From assembly GCA_903813345.2 (NCBI GenBank), contig CAIIXF020000011.1, forward strand, positions 22,737,754-22,801,753: DNA of 64,000 bases. The letters run 5' to 3'. The notes beneath the pieces are model-generated. The model had not been told where the DNA came from. It worked only from the letters and a program-made list of their open reading frames with translations, and ran no database searches. This document shows, piece after piece, positions 12,263 to 25,159 of the stretch (the first letter of the stretch is position 1; the number at the start of each line of letters is the position of its first letter). This DNA is from Owenia fusiformis. Its lineage: Eukaryota; Annelida; Polychaeta; Sabellida; Oweniidae. A program made the position numbers and the translations under genes.

Positions 12263-13080
12263 TTGATCGAATCCCCGAACTCTTCTGGCTAAGTACCTGA
12301 TATTCATCCCAAACCATTAAAAGTAAACCAGAAAATCCAAGAAGAAAATACCTCAATAAATAAGGTGATGTTATTCTTGAAATTAACCATTTGGAAAATA
12401 GGAAACATTGAGCTGTCCATGGACATTGATTAGTTTTATCTGGAATTAATTAAGTCTTATTTGTTTTTCTTTAATACTCATCTTTTATGAAAGAAAATTT
12501 AGAAATAATAAAGTGAGTCAATATTTAGATATAATATAATATATTTGAACTGGAGTAATCTGTTTTGATGATTATTACAGCAATTGTAGATTACGTTTAT
12601 TGTCATTTTAATGTCAAATTGTTGAAGTATTTAATTATCTTATTAGATAATACTATGCTATGTACACAATACTTAATTTGAGATTGAATGAGTATTATGA
12701 GGGTGAAATTAGTTATATTATCAGTGTGAACAGGGATGCAGGTGATTAATATACATGTAGTCAATACAAAATTTGAAAATTACATCTTCCATTTGTAAAT
12801 CTATTTGTGCCCAGTTTAACATTTGGACAACCAGGACAAAATGTGTTTAAAAAATTATTATTACTTAAAAAAAGTTAATACAAAAATACACCCAAATAAG
12901 AAAAAGGCCATCCTACTTGGCGACTAACATTTCTCCAAGACCACTTCACATGAATTTTTACTGGTCGTCAGGACCACTACCAAATTTTAAGGACCAAAAC
13001 CTCTGATCTGAACATGTTTGATACTATAGTCTATTGATTCATACCAGACTCTTACAATTTGTCACAATCCTAGATTTTTA
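12263..13080. other. AT-rich intronic DNA, nothing recognised
   Basis: No coding signal, RNA gene or repeat boundary was identified between the dispersed repeat and the TA-flanked element that follows. Confidence 0.45.
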
Positions 13081-13714
13081 CAGGGTGGGGCAAAAAATGC
13101 CACTTTTTCAAAATCCTATAACTTTTTTAATTTTTGATATAAAATCAAGATTTGCATACCAAATGAAACTTGAGAATGCTATCTAGCCATGGATTATGAA
13201 TTGTACACTTATACTTGAATAAAATATGTCACCAGCGTCTCACTTAAACATGTGGTGTGCCATGAGAAATAAACATAATTTGCAAAATGTTCTTGAACTG
13301 ATACACTGATGCACTGATGCACTGATGCACTGATGACCACCAAGCTAATAGTCCTGATGCAATCCCAAGTGAGTATAGGATATTGGAAGGTCTGCAGGAG
13401 ATGGTATGAAGGCACCCAATCTAAAAAATTGCCCAACTAAAGCTGGCAATTAAGACAGGTTGCAAGAAACTTAGCCAACATTTCACTGATACTGCTATAT
13501 CAGCAAGGCAACTAAGACTCAAAGCTATCATCAAAGAGGGTGGTGGACCAATTGAACTCCTCTTTTAGATCAAATATAATCCAAGTTGAAGGACTTGTTA
13601 CATTATATTATTACTAAGAACCCCTGGCATAACTGCAAAACTTTGGGTATATAGGTTGGAAAATAAAAAAAGTTATAGTGTCTTGAAAAAGGGGGGTCTT
13701 TTTGGCCCACCCTG
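13081..13714 (+). mobile_element. TA-flanked mariner-type element with transposase remnant
   Basis: The terminal inverted repeats begin CAGGGTGGGGCAAAAAATG on the left and CAGGGTGGGCCAAAAAGACC on the complement of the right end. TA dinucleotides flank both sides (13079-13080, 13715-13716), as expected for Tc1/mariner elements. The right half holds a short + frame (about 13435-13570) ending in a basic stretch then RLKAIIKEGGGPIE. This recalls the C-terminus of mariner-like transposases, but it has no upstream catalytic domain. A 9-bp tandem (CTGATGCAC, about four copies) lies at 13294-13333. A related right end is found at 31294. Confidence 0.65.
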
Positions 13715-14027
13715 TACATATAGAGTGAAAACGAGAACTGTGCAAGAAATTGAGTTATGAAGACAGGATGGATGTCATTCATTGGTCGATGGAAATGTCA
13801 TAAACTATTCAGTTCTTTCTATTGATAAAGAGCATGAATTGCTGATTGCAAAATTGACATTTGTGGAGAAGTTCCGATCATTGCTTCATTTAACTGATGT
13901 TATTATTAGAATTCCAAACAGGATTCCAAGGAATTACAGAGTTTGCATCATTCAAATTAGTAGTAGAACTAGTTTGAGTCGAGTAGAACTAATATAAAAT
14001 CTGTGAATGATTATGTTAAAACACAGG

Positions 14028-14187
14028 CCTGTAGCCAGGGGGAGCTGGCAAGAAATTCTTTTAAAATCATCCAGTTTTTCACCATTCCGAGTACTTTTCG
14101 CATGAATTCTTAGCCAAAAGTGTAAAAAGCTCCCCCCTGGCAAAAGCCCCCCCCCCCCCCTTGGTGAATTCTGGCTACGGGCCATAT
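14028..14187 (+). repeat. Dispersed 'GTAGCCAGG' repeat copy
   Basis: The copy starts GGCCTGTAGCCAGGGGGAG, has the core AAAATCATCCAGTTTTTCAC, and ends with GGCTACGGGCC, the inverted counterpart of the start. It includes a C-homopolymer. It is about 160 bp and non-coding, consistent with a MITE- or SINE-like family. Confidence 0.7.
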
Positions 14188-17100
14188 ATAAACCATATTT
14201 TGCTCAAAATTTGAGCATGGTTGCTATAGTAATCATGTTACCATAGTAATAGGTAAATTAGGTAAAATTGCAATTGTTTCAGATTACATTTACTTGTATA
14301 AGAGAAATGTGATCATCGCATTGATTTTTAAGCAAAGGCATTGTCAAATACCTGCTTTTTGTCATATTAAGGGACTTCTGAGACCGAAAAATTACTGTTT
14401 GACCACCATTTTTGAAAGACATAATGTAATACTGGTGATTCTGAACTATACCAAAATTGAAAATATTAAGAATATCAGTAATTGCATGATCAATTGACTT
14501 AAAATCATTTGTCACTAATCTTCTTTTCTATAAATATTTTATATATAAAAGAGATCCACATGTATTATTTTTAGAGAATTTTTACTTTGTTTTTCACCAT
14601 TTGATTAGATATGGATTTTGTCGAAGCTATTACAGAGGGATTATGTGGAATATATTCTTGTATCTCCGATTCTACCTTTAATTAACAATACTAATAAAAC
14701 GGTCTATGTAGACCAATATTATTAAGACTTAGTATCTTATATGATTTTTGATGATCTTATCTATTCTTAAGTCTTTTCAGTTGTGGAGATCAAGATCTGG
14801 AAAATATATAAATATTATTCAACATAGAAAGCCCATTGATTTGCCCATTGGGAATAATCAATAACACATTTGAGAAAAACATAAAAAGTTATTTCTGGGT
14901 ACATAAAATTAATACTTTTGAATCATACAGTGCAGTCTAAGGCCAGGGAAAAATAATCAACTTGTTTCATGTCATCAGATTTCCAAATATTGACCTGTCA
15001 AGTGTGTCCATTGGGGCCATTTTGGAAACATCACCTCTCTTTAAAATTTTGTTATACTCTCTCCAAAGGTTGCACCTGAGTGAGGTTTAGTTGTAAAATG
15101 AATCATTTTGATGCTTGCAAGGGAGATTGATATTATATACAGGTCGAGGGATAATGTTTATATTTTTTCTTTATACATTTGAATATGCATTTTCAAAATT
15201 GTTGTCATTCAGTAAGTTGCCACCTTATTGAGTCATTCCGATGAGTCTACTCTTTTTTTTTCTTTGAGTTGTCGGCTATCCACCCATCATAAATCCATCT
15301 TGATTTATCAATGTATTACATATGACTGAAGGAATATACTCAGAGGTTTTACAGGGTGCTATCAATCAGAAATATAAGTCTTTCTAAGTTAATCCATCCT
15401 CCGATCACAGGGCTTCAAAATCCAGAATATATTCTCTCTTATACCCCCTGCGATAAGCAGTTAGCCTTTCCCCGATTAAGAACTCGCAATCGGCTGTCAC
15501 AACACTGCGACAGAAATCATGTATAAGTCATTGCGCATAATAAGATCACATGATTCAGTTTAATCGGGCGCTTCCAAATTGGTTATAGCAGGAGGAAGAA
15601 GGAGGTACGACTATTCTGGATACCTGCTTAGGAGGATGAAGTTAATCCTCATCTGAAAGAAAGAGGCCAAGGTTATCCTGAAGATGAATCTCCCTTTTGA
15701 AGGAGAAAATCAAACTTTTGGTAAGGGCATGTGAACTTCACAGTTAACATTCTGAAATAATGTCCAGAATTATGAGATTTAGAGAGTTAGGCAGATCGAT
15801 ATTGATTGCTGAACTACAGAAAAAGTCATGTACGCTTATGCTTAGTAAGTATAGATATCATGAAAACACACTCACACAAAAACCCTGAACTGATTTGTCC
15901 CTGATAAAAATCTCATTATAGATCAATATCTATAATACTATTCTATATCTGGTAGGTCACTCAATACGATCTGTTTATGCTCCTTCGTTCAGAACAAAAC
16001 TTGTCTCACTTACATCACAAACATCTACTTGACTGAATATTTCCTTGTCGTCATTTTCAGTATTAGTTCTATTCCCTTAAGAATTAAAAGATCTCATGAA
16101 CATTAAAGAACTGAGAGTAGATTAAGATGGATAATTCTCGTGGCCTATAAGTGTACTTATATTTTGATCAATAGAGCAAGCCACTGCCACAAAAGGTCAT
16201 GTAAAACCAAACTGCAAGAAGAGCTAACTAACATTGCAGTTTAAAACTCATATATTTATTAATTATGGTATTGCTCATTCCTTCTATTACTCTTTTCACT
16301 TTTACATTAACACATTGTAGTTCACCAGACCCCTCTTAATCTGTCTCTCTGGAAAATTCAAGACAATGGAGGCATTGGTATTGTGATGGTATTAACATAC
16401 TATAACTCAAAATTGTTCAAATGATTTTTCATGAAATGTTTCCAGTTGGGTAGTCTTGGCTTTAACCCCTGATGCTGCACCCTCTCCTTGTTTTGCCTCA
16501 CACGCTGGGGAAACAGATGTCAATGAATGTATAGATCTGATGCAGTACACCCCCAAAATGCAACCTGATTTTCGACGCCGTTTCGGTGCCAAATTTTGTA
16601 GCAGTTTCGGCAGCAAATGGACTGACTAGTCCGGTAGCAAATTTTGATGTCGAAAGGTTTCGGTGCCGGGACTGTGTCGAAACAGTGCCGGAACGGTGCC
16701 GAATTTGTTTTATGCCGAAACAGCGTCGAATTATATTGGCTGTGTAGCTGTACAGTACTTCTGTTCCTTTAAAAGACATATAGCTAGTTGTAAAATAGAA
16801 AGATATGATGAGTATCTTAACTCAACCCATGCAGTTACTTAACTGATGATGTAAACCTGCTAAATGATCTCCATGGTGATCACATTATATTTGGCATTTA
16901 TTTCAAATGAATCACTGCAGAATTCTCAGTTTATATCTACATTGCATTATCGAGAAGATTGCGTTATGTCAAATCTGGGGGCGGTGATAAAATTTGTTCT
17001 CATCAAAATTCTTATGCTCTAAATTAGGTTTGCTAAAGATTTGTGCCAGAATTAACAAATAGGAGACATATTAATACCCTGACTGTCCTTTAGTATATTC

Positions 17101-19402
17101 ACTCATCTTAGAATTCCCTTTTGTAGAACGCGGGTTGAATTGGCTTAGGCGAGAAATTGAAGTGTTTTAAAAATTTTTTTTATAGATATCATTTCACAAA
17201 TGACCAAAATACATAAAACCAAATCTGTCATACTGTACTAGTTTTTCTCTTGCTAGATGGCAGCATTCATTATAGACTGTATGTCCCTATCTCAATATTC
17301 TACCCTCAATGCTGTCTTAATTTTCATTAAAGATGCTGAGAAATAGCATGGAAATCAACAATTCATTTTGAAGAAAACTAAGGGTGTGTATCTGAAAGGG
17401 TGAAAAAAGTATATAGTTTTCATGCAGATAAGATCTAAATGACCCCAAAATTTACTGTCATGAACTTCAGGTACTTGTGGCACGAAAGCATTTCTGAAAA
17501 AATTGCTGTACCTGCACATGTTATTTTCTGGTACAAAATAAAGTATGAAGGCATGTGTGTATATCCTTGATTCTTTCAGGAAAGCATCATTACATTGTCT
17601 TTTAGTAAACATAGTAAGAAGTCAATGGCAATCCAGTGTTGTTGATAAACTGAAAAGAAATTTGGAAAGTTGAAAAGGCAGCCATTTTCTTGAAATATCA
17701 GCATTTCCTGGAGTTACCATATTATTATGAATATTTGAGTATTACAAATAAACATAATGATATCATAAATAAACATATGAGTAGCATAGATAGGTGTAAA
17801 ATAAAGACATAGAAATGGAGAATAAAAAAATTATCTTCGGTTTCAGTTTCCTAATTCCCAGGCACACGGAAAATGAGTGTATTAAAAAGATATAAACATT
17901 AATGACACGCTCATAAAATGCCTTATCATAATATAACTTATATTAGTTCATTCTGTACCATAGAAATTAATCCTTATTGCTAGATATTTGCTTCCTAGGA
18001 TTTCAATGTATTGTTGATCGTCCATATTTTTATTTTGGATTTCATTTTTACGATTTTGTTCATCCTGATTTTTATTCTATTGGATTTCATTACTCTATCT
18101 TTGACACTATCTAGAGATAAAGCATGCCATATCATATTGCATATGAAGGTTTTCGTTTCATTATTAGATTGGAAAACTTGATCCTTTAAGTGAGATTGCG
18201 TATACTACTGAACAATCCAATTACATTATAACCATGCTCTAATGAAACTATTTGTGTCATTTTATCAGCTTTAAAAGGTATGTTCTATGATGATTTAGGA
18301 ATGGAATCTATGTGATAATTGTATACTTTAGTGTCTAAATACTTTTAATAGGATAATTTGCTTTATTCAATGAGACAGAAATTTCAAGCAATTCGATTGG
18401 CCTATGTGACAGAAATATATCCTTTATTTTCACTCCAATGGATACAGAATTTGAATCACAATTTCACATTAAAAAACATCATTTTCAAAAAACATATGAA
18501 TAACATAACCAAATATCATTGAATACATTTTAGTGCATACACCTTTAACATTTCTTCTAGCTTTTTCAAGTGTATTTTAGGTGCATTTTTGGTTTTATAA
18601 TGTGCTCCTAAGGTGTAGTCATCTGCACTTTGGAGCACTTGGCATAACCTTGCAACATGTACCTAGGGAATATAATCTCACCAGGAAATATTTAGGGTGT
18701 GGTGCTAACATCTTCAGAATAACCATTCAATCGTAATAAATCATATTTATGTTATGTTTTATCCTTTTTACATGCTATTATTGTACATTCAGTCAAGTTT
18801 AGACTGTGGAAACAGTCATGATTTGCCAATAGGGTGTGGAGGGAGCTAAATAGAGTGTGGTGCTGCGCCACAGTCTAAAAGCCTGATGAGAGCCTATACA
18901 GTACTCATCTTTATAAATCAGATTTCTGTAGGCTTAAGAGGCTTTTCTTTCATCCAGGAATTATCACAAGCTGGTATGGTTAAGTTGATGTTATAACATG
19001 TGCTAATTAGACTAATGGGCATGGTTGGATTAACACCAGTGTAATTCCATAAACATTCCTCATAAATAATGCAGAATTATGTCATAATATACACACTCAA
19101 TCATTGCAAATTCCAGGTGTTTCCTGAGAGGAAAATTAATGAATTATGTTTAATTATAATCAGGGTGAATGTTCGCCTATGTTTAAGAGGAGTGCAAAGA
19201 TCCAAAGACACACCTCCTTTAAGCTTGTAACTTGTAAGATTATTGCAAGTTCAAACATCATGCTTTTTTGGGGATTTTGGGGAATGTTTGTATATTTTGT
19301 GTAGGGCTACTATAAATGATTTCTCCTGTTTTTGGAAATATTAAAATATACCTCTACCATTAGGAGAATCATCTAATTGTTGTTATTATATTATGTAGTA
19401 AA
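14188..19402. other. Intronic DNA, no gene; one GC-rich patch
   Basis: This is AT-rich sequence without recognisable genes. A distinct patch at about 16555-16725 is richer in C+G and carries repeated words TTCGGTGCC, GTGCCGAA and TTCGGCA. Two overlapping minus-strand frames there (16407-16616, 16498-16779) have no known domain and look like by-products of that repetitive composition. Polypurine and homopolymer runs are scattered elsewhere. Confidence 0.5.
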
Positions 19403-19658
19403 GCCTCAGTCACATTTGCTATATGGTGGGCATACGCCAGCCGTAGCTTCAAAAAATCAATATAGAAAATCGACATCGTTCTATTGTATTGTATTGTATT
19501 GTATATTTATTTACCTCTAATCACTAGAGAGTTACAATTATAAAGTTACAAATTGAAATAAAGAATAAAAACACACATATTTAAATGCTGCATATTTATC
19601 TCGATTTTGGAAAGCTACCGTCTCAGTAGGGTTGCCACAGATCAAATGTGACTGAGGC
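19403..19658. mobile_element. MITE with 16-bp TIRs, carrying an inserted LINE 3' tail
   Basis: The ends are GCCTCAGTCACATTTG and CAAATGTGACTGAGGC, a perfect 16-bp inverted repeat. Similarity between the arms continues inward, with CGTAGCTTC on the left and GAAAGCTACCG on the right. Between them, at about 19479-19570, lies a (TATTG)n run followed by AT-rich sequence. Read on the minus strand this looks like the 3' end of a non-LTR retrotransposon (GATTAGAGGTAAATAAATA then a short pentamer tail). It is therefore probably a 5'-truncated LINE inserted in a MITE. Confidence 0.55.
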
Positions 19659-20004
19659 ATTAATAGAATGTGATTGGGTCGTAGAATCATCTTATCATAG
19701 ACAAAGTATTAAAAGAAAGTCAATTAGGATTCTAATGTCATAAAATACAGAATAAATTACACACAATTGCAATATTGAAAAAAGTACTTACACTGGTAAA
19801 AGCAAGCAGTAACAGATTGCATGATATACAAGCAATCTATAAAATTAGGAAGATATTCTGAAATGGTTTGAGATAACCAAGATCAGACTGACATTTAAGG
19901 TAGACAGGGTGGTGAAATGACTAATCTGAATGGTTAAGGTAGGCAAAGTAAAATGACTACTCTGGCTGGCATACTGACTTGATTCTCATACAGGACTCAA
20001 AATT

Positions 20005-21055
20005 ATCTTACTAGTTCCACCTTAATATGTATATTTCTTGACTGTGTCCATGTTGAAGTTTGAAAACATGATTGCCCAATTAAGCCTTTCGTGGTTCGCT
20101 CTTTAATCGAGAAGGTACGAAAATATGTACTTAAAAAGCCCTCAAAAGGGACAAAATTTGATTGGTCAATATTTTCCAACGATACATTTCGCGTAGCTAT
20201 TTGCGTGACCCGAAAGTTCTAAATCAAATTAATGACGCAATTTCATTTTTACACCCTCACGCTAAATAATACAATGACACCATCAGAAGTATTGTTCTTT
20301 GTCATTGCTTTAATGGTCAGTGTTCCGAGTATAATCAAGAAAAGATTGTACAATGAACAATAAAATTCGGAAATGAGTACTACAGATTTGCTTTCGGAGA
20401 CTGAACTGATTGACCAAGATAAAAGTGTCGCATCTTCTTTGGTCAACTTTTTCTTTGGGTTTTCAACGTAACTCTACAATGCAATTTGAAGATGAGCACT
20501 TTCATTTTGTTGTTGCATGTCGATGTTGCAGTTTGTAGTACGGAAAGATTGGAATGAAAGTATTGAAAGTCGAATGAAATCATCTTTTCCAGTATGGCGA
20601 TCACGTGACCTATTCTATGAATATATCGATTGAAATATAGATGTGAAAATCCATGTGTTAAACCTATGGGGGAAAACAAGGAAGTATGAATTTGTTCCTC
20701 CGCAAACTGCATCATGGGAAATATTTTGACCTTGTAAGGAAAATCTTTTGTGTCTCATCTTTTGAAGAGGGAACATCTAATAGGACAATTTAACATATTG
20801 GCATTCAGTCCATTGCCCATCACTCCATTATCAAGAGTGAAAAGTGATTGCCATATTGGTAGTCAGGTAGCGAACTAGTTCCACCTAGATGTGCATATTT
20901 CTTGACAGGGTTCATGATTAAAGTTGAAAACAGGATTGCCCAATTTATTCAACAAATTGGCATTCAGTCCATTGCCCAATAGGCAACTGTTTCTAAGTCC
21001 ATTGCCATGTATAAAAACTGGTTGCCATCGCCTGTCAGGTAGCTCCGTTTCTTGA
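20005..21055. repeat. Duplicated segment interrupted by a ~700-bp insertion
   Basis: Two related units share AGTTCCACCT, then TATTTCTTGAC, then GATTGCCCAATT, at about 20015-20087 and 20878-20950. The words TTGGCATTCAGTCCATTGCCCA recur at about 20798 and 20967. The first unit appears split at about 20088, with its continuation at about 20790, so the roughly 700 bp between looks inserted. The insert is comparatively CpG-containing and has small frames (minus 20249-20446 and 20443-20715; + 20274-20370 starting MTPSEVLFFVIALM). None is recognised. Confidence 0.4.
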
Positions 21056-22647
21056 AAAGGGAACAGGGGATGGATGTATGGATGTATACATCCAATAAAT
21101 AATGCATCACATCATTGATCTACATTGATGCAACTAGTCCTCATATGAGTCAGTTGAGGATTGAAAATACAGAACACCATGTTTAATAGTTTGTACATGA
21201 TTTTACCTTTCTATATTTTGATTTAGTTATTTATCTAGCGTTAGTACGAGGGGCTGTGTTACTGTTCAAGACTGTTTTATTCTTTTTAGTTTGAAATACC
21301 TTGATGAAATTTAATAATTAGTTATATCTATTTCTCATGTTTTACAAATGTAATCTGAAGGTATTGATCTATGACCTTAGATTTTATTCTGCTCAATATT
21401 TCACATTATCTGTCTAGCCTGTCTATCAATCCATCACAATTTTGCACAAGCAAAAACTGCCTGTCTAATGATATCTATTTTATGGGGTCCATATTGATGA
21501 TTTATGCTTGGTGCATCGATCCCTGATTCTACTTTGGCCTTATTTTGGAGGAATCTGCTGTTTTTTTATTATTAACATTTTTTTAACAAAATATGGTCTC
21601 ACCTCATGATCCAATTGAATGGTACCATTTTTGAACATAAAAGGTAAAGTCAATGATTACTACATAAAGAATAAGAACAACAATGTACTTCTAACAACCT
21701 CTTTTATTTATCTCTCCCTGACTTATTTTTATAATCCTTAAATGCCATCCAGGTATTGAGATAATGTGAATTTGTTTATTCACCTATTTACCTTACACGA
21801 GAACATCTGTGTGCAGTATGTCTCCCCCAGGCTCATCTTGACCTTTTATCTATCAAAAAGCAACTAGTAGATTCCTCTACATGTACTTGAAGAACGTAGA
21901 TGAAAACTCACCTTACATTTTTTGGTCAGACCTTCAATTTCCTCTACTCGCTATTAAATCTCAACCTCTGAACACAGGGTTCCAGACACAACCCACGGTT
22001 TGAAGAAGGAAGAGCTGATGATGTCCTCAGTCCATGTTTGAAAGATATTAGATCTAGACAAAATCATACATTTCTGCTATTTTTATTATGATTTCAGTGA
22101 GGCAAATTTTAATTTTATGTGTAAATCAGAGAGGTGTGAGAAAATGAAGGTGAGGTGCGATCTCTGTCTAAAATCCTAGTGAACACCTGGGACCCATGCA
22201 TCGTGTTGGTCCAAGGGTATTTCAATTCTTTCCTTGCTGAGTGAGGCACATTTTGAAGGATGCCTGAACCTTAAATGTGATCAAAAATTATATCCACATT
22301 AAGCGATTATGTTGTGAAATTCTTTAATCTATTTAAATAGGTACACTTTATCTTTCATCATATCAGAAGTGGTTGCCCATAAAAATAATTAATTTACATG
22401 AAAAAGCTGCCAAACATTTTCTGGAAAACATTTAACACAATAAATTTGATAAAGTGTCAGCCAAAGGTCATTATAACCTATAAATATCATATCAATATTT
22501 TCAAAGAAAAGTTTATTGTTTTACTTTTTTTGACTGAGCTCTTAACTAAGAGATCATCAATAGTTGTTTCGTAGAAAAACTGACGATTGCCAAAAGATGA
22601 AACACGTTTCCAGTTCTGCTTTCACTGGTTTGATGAAATTGCATTGT
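21056..22647. other. AT-rich intronic DNA, nothing recognised
   Basis: No coding signal or element boundary could be supported in this stretch. Confidence 0.45.
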
Positions 22648-22815
22648 TATGTCACCGACCACAAGTGACGACAAATTGTAATAAGTCTCCAACTTTTTGT
22701 GGATGGTATTTGTTAGCGGGTGTTTGGCAGTTGGTATTTGGTGGTTGGTGTTCAGCAGTTGGTGTTCAGAGGTTGACGCTAGTGAAAAATGGCAGGTGGT
22801 GACATTTTTCATGTA
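22648..22815 (+). mobile_element. GTGGTGACAT-family MITE
   Basis: This short element starts near TATGTCACCGACCACAAGTG and runs through AAGTCTCCAACTTTTTGTGG and a GT-rich TTGGTGTTCAG region. It ends GGCAGGTGGTGACATTTTTCATG. The ends are inverted (TGTCACC/GGTGACA). Related copies or partial copies lie near 25555, 28276, 56117, 56345, 61855, 63300 and 63808. Frames across it have no coding meaning. Confidence 0.65.
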
Positions 22816-23810
22816 AATAACTTGTATAGAATTTTGTTAAGAAAAGTGCAAAACATATTTGAAATAGGTTGTTGTCTTACCCATATGGGAAGATACATGA
22901 AACACTAATATAAATACTTCTCATTTGTAAATGTCAGTTGCATAATGGTATCCAGGTAACAGGGAGACTATTAACTCACCATCAACAGAGTAATCAGATG
23001 ATATTGTGCAAGTCTGAAACTTTATGGCATTTATCTGTCAGAAATATTCCAAATGGTCTTGGGGGAAGAGTTGGTAGAGGTTGTTTTGTTATTTGCATTT
23101 CAAAAATAATTGTGTGATTCACTGATTTTAGGGATAATCAATATATACCCACAAGCATAATAGCGAACTACTTACGGGAGATGAGATACATTTTCATTTT
23201 TTATATATTCATAATAATGGATGTACAGTTATATAATTCAGTAGTTGTCGAAACTGCATCTACAAGTCTGTTCCATTTGTTAGCAAACATAATTTTGGTT
23301 TTTATTTGGAATAAAACAACCTTCAGATAATTTTGTGGAAGAGATGGAAGGAGTCACTCTCGTAATACAAATGATATACAGCATTAATTTCAGGAATAAT
23401 CACGCAATTGGAAATTGTTGTAACTCTTTTATTGCATTAGATAACAAAAATCTCTAAGACATGATCCTCGGCAGTCATCTAGGTCTAGGTTTGCTTTTAG
23501 CAAAGATCTTTGGTTTTAATTATTTTTTGTATATCATTGGAATTGAATTGCATATCTCCCTGTGATATTCTCACTGAAATGCATGTCCCACTCGGGGATC
23601 CCAGAAATATTTTCTTTGTAACACAGAACCGAGTAGAACTTGAACTTTGGCAAACAAGTGCAGATTCATGTTTGTCGGCAAGTACTTCATGTTTATAGAT
23701 CTGAAATAATGTAATGCTGATCAGTTACAGGAAAGGCGATTCACAAGTCATTAAATGTCTCACTCAGACTCTCTATACTCGATTACCAGTCTGATTTTCA
23801 ATATGAAAAC
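22816..23810. other. AT-rich intronic DNA, nothing recognised
   Basis: No supported gene or repeat here; short frames only. Confidence 0.45.
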
Positions 23811-24119
23811 TTCATACCATGGTAATCCAAGATTCATACCTTGGTAATCCAAGATTCATGCCTTGGTAATCCAAGATTCATACCTTGGTAATCCAAGATT
23901 CATGCCTCGGTAATCCAAGATTCATACCTTGGTAATCCAAGATTCATACCTTGGTAATCCAAGATTCATACCTTGGTTATCCAAGATTCATACCTTGGTA
24001 ATCCAAGATTCATACCTTGGTAATCCAAGATTCATACCTTGGTAATCCAAGATTCATACCTTGGTAATCCAAGATTCATACCTTGGTAATCCAAGATTCA
24101 TACCTTGGTAATCCAAGAT
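23811..24119 (+). repeat. 22-bp minisatellite, ~14 copies
   Basis: The unit is TTCATACCTTGGTAATCCAAGA (22 bp, shown here as one unit), repeated head-to-tail about 14 times. Only scattered substitutions occur (CATGG, CTCGG and GGTTAT variants), and the internal copies are almost identical, suggesting recent expansion or homogenisation. Each unit carries the small inverted word CTTGG...CCAAG. It has no coding potential. Confidence 0.95.
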
Positions 24120-24998
24120 GTGGACTCTGTCTGTTATAGTACCTTGTAGGATTTCAAAGTTTGAAATCTAGGTTTGGATTCCTTATTTGAAATTGCAGAT
24201 ATTTGAAACTTGATTCAGCTTCATATCGTCTTACATTATTCTTTTTACCTTTGACTTCAATTGACTGACACATTGACATCACACACAGGGTTTGGCTTTA
24301 TAAAGTGGGGGGTGCAAGACTCAATTTGTATTCCAGATCACGCTGCATAGTATGCAAATGTAACACATTTTATTTGTTGTAAATGAATGGGGATGGATAA
24401 GAATCAAAAATCAGGAAGGTTTCTACAATAACAAAAAATCCTTTCTTCTCAATCTTGGTGAAACAGAAAGCGTTTTTTTGCTGACCGTGAAACAGAAAGA
24501 TGCTATGAGTAACAGAATGTAACAGAATAATCAGAAGGCTTAGGAAAACAAAAATTAGGATATATCTGAGATGAATGTGGGGATAAATAAGGGAAGTCCA
24601 ACTAATTGAAAATCCTGAAATATCCGGCTTTTGTATGAAAAATTAGGTCTACTTATTGAAAACGTTAGCCCATTTTAAAGTAAAAAAAAAGATTATTTTG
24701 CAAGAAGTCAATTCCATTCAAAGATAAAAGGTACAGCCCTATGTCAAAATAATAAACCAAGTTGAGATCACTTGATGATCAATAAATCAGAATGAAATGA
24801 TGGAAATCTAATAAAGCAGATTCTGGGTTCTTCAATAAGAGATATATCTTGTATTATAACTTGATGAAGGTATCACATATGGATAAGGGGATATAAAACA
24901 GTATAAAATATATAGTATAGTATTTATTTTATGAGTTTAAGGTTTTATGAATTTAAGTCCAGATCAGTACTGTATACAACAAGCATATTTTAGATATG
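24120..24998. other. AT-rich intronic DNA, nothing recognised
   Basis: No gene, element ends or RNA gene seen. Confidence 0.45.
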
Positions 24999-25134
24999 CA
25001 GTAAAACCTAGCCAAAAGTGTTCAGATTTGCAGGTATTTTTATAAACATATAAGTCAATGGGAGGTAACAAATTTGGGACGATGAAAAAGTGCTCGTGTC
25101 TGATTAGAAAGGTGTTTGGATACACAGGTTTCAC
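24999..25134. mobile_element. Short MITE, CAGTAAAACC ends
   Basis: The left end is CAGTAAAACCTAGCC and the right end is ACAGGTTTCACT, roughly the inverted counterpart. It is about 136 bp and non-coding. The end sequence is shared with the elements at 31998-32178 and 44501-45191. Confidence 0.5.
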
Positions 25135-25159
25135 TATATACAGGTACACATTTATAAAC

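Noticed and set aside
16498-16779. 93-codon minus-strand frame with repeated residues
   Set aside because: It comes from the GC-rich word-repeat patch; its composition explains the open frame.
23811-24119. Possible CRISPR-like array (22-bp repeats)
   Set aside because: There are no spacers between repeats; it is a simple tandem array.
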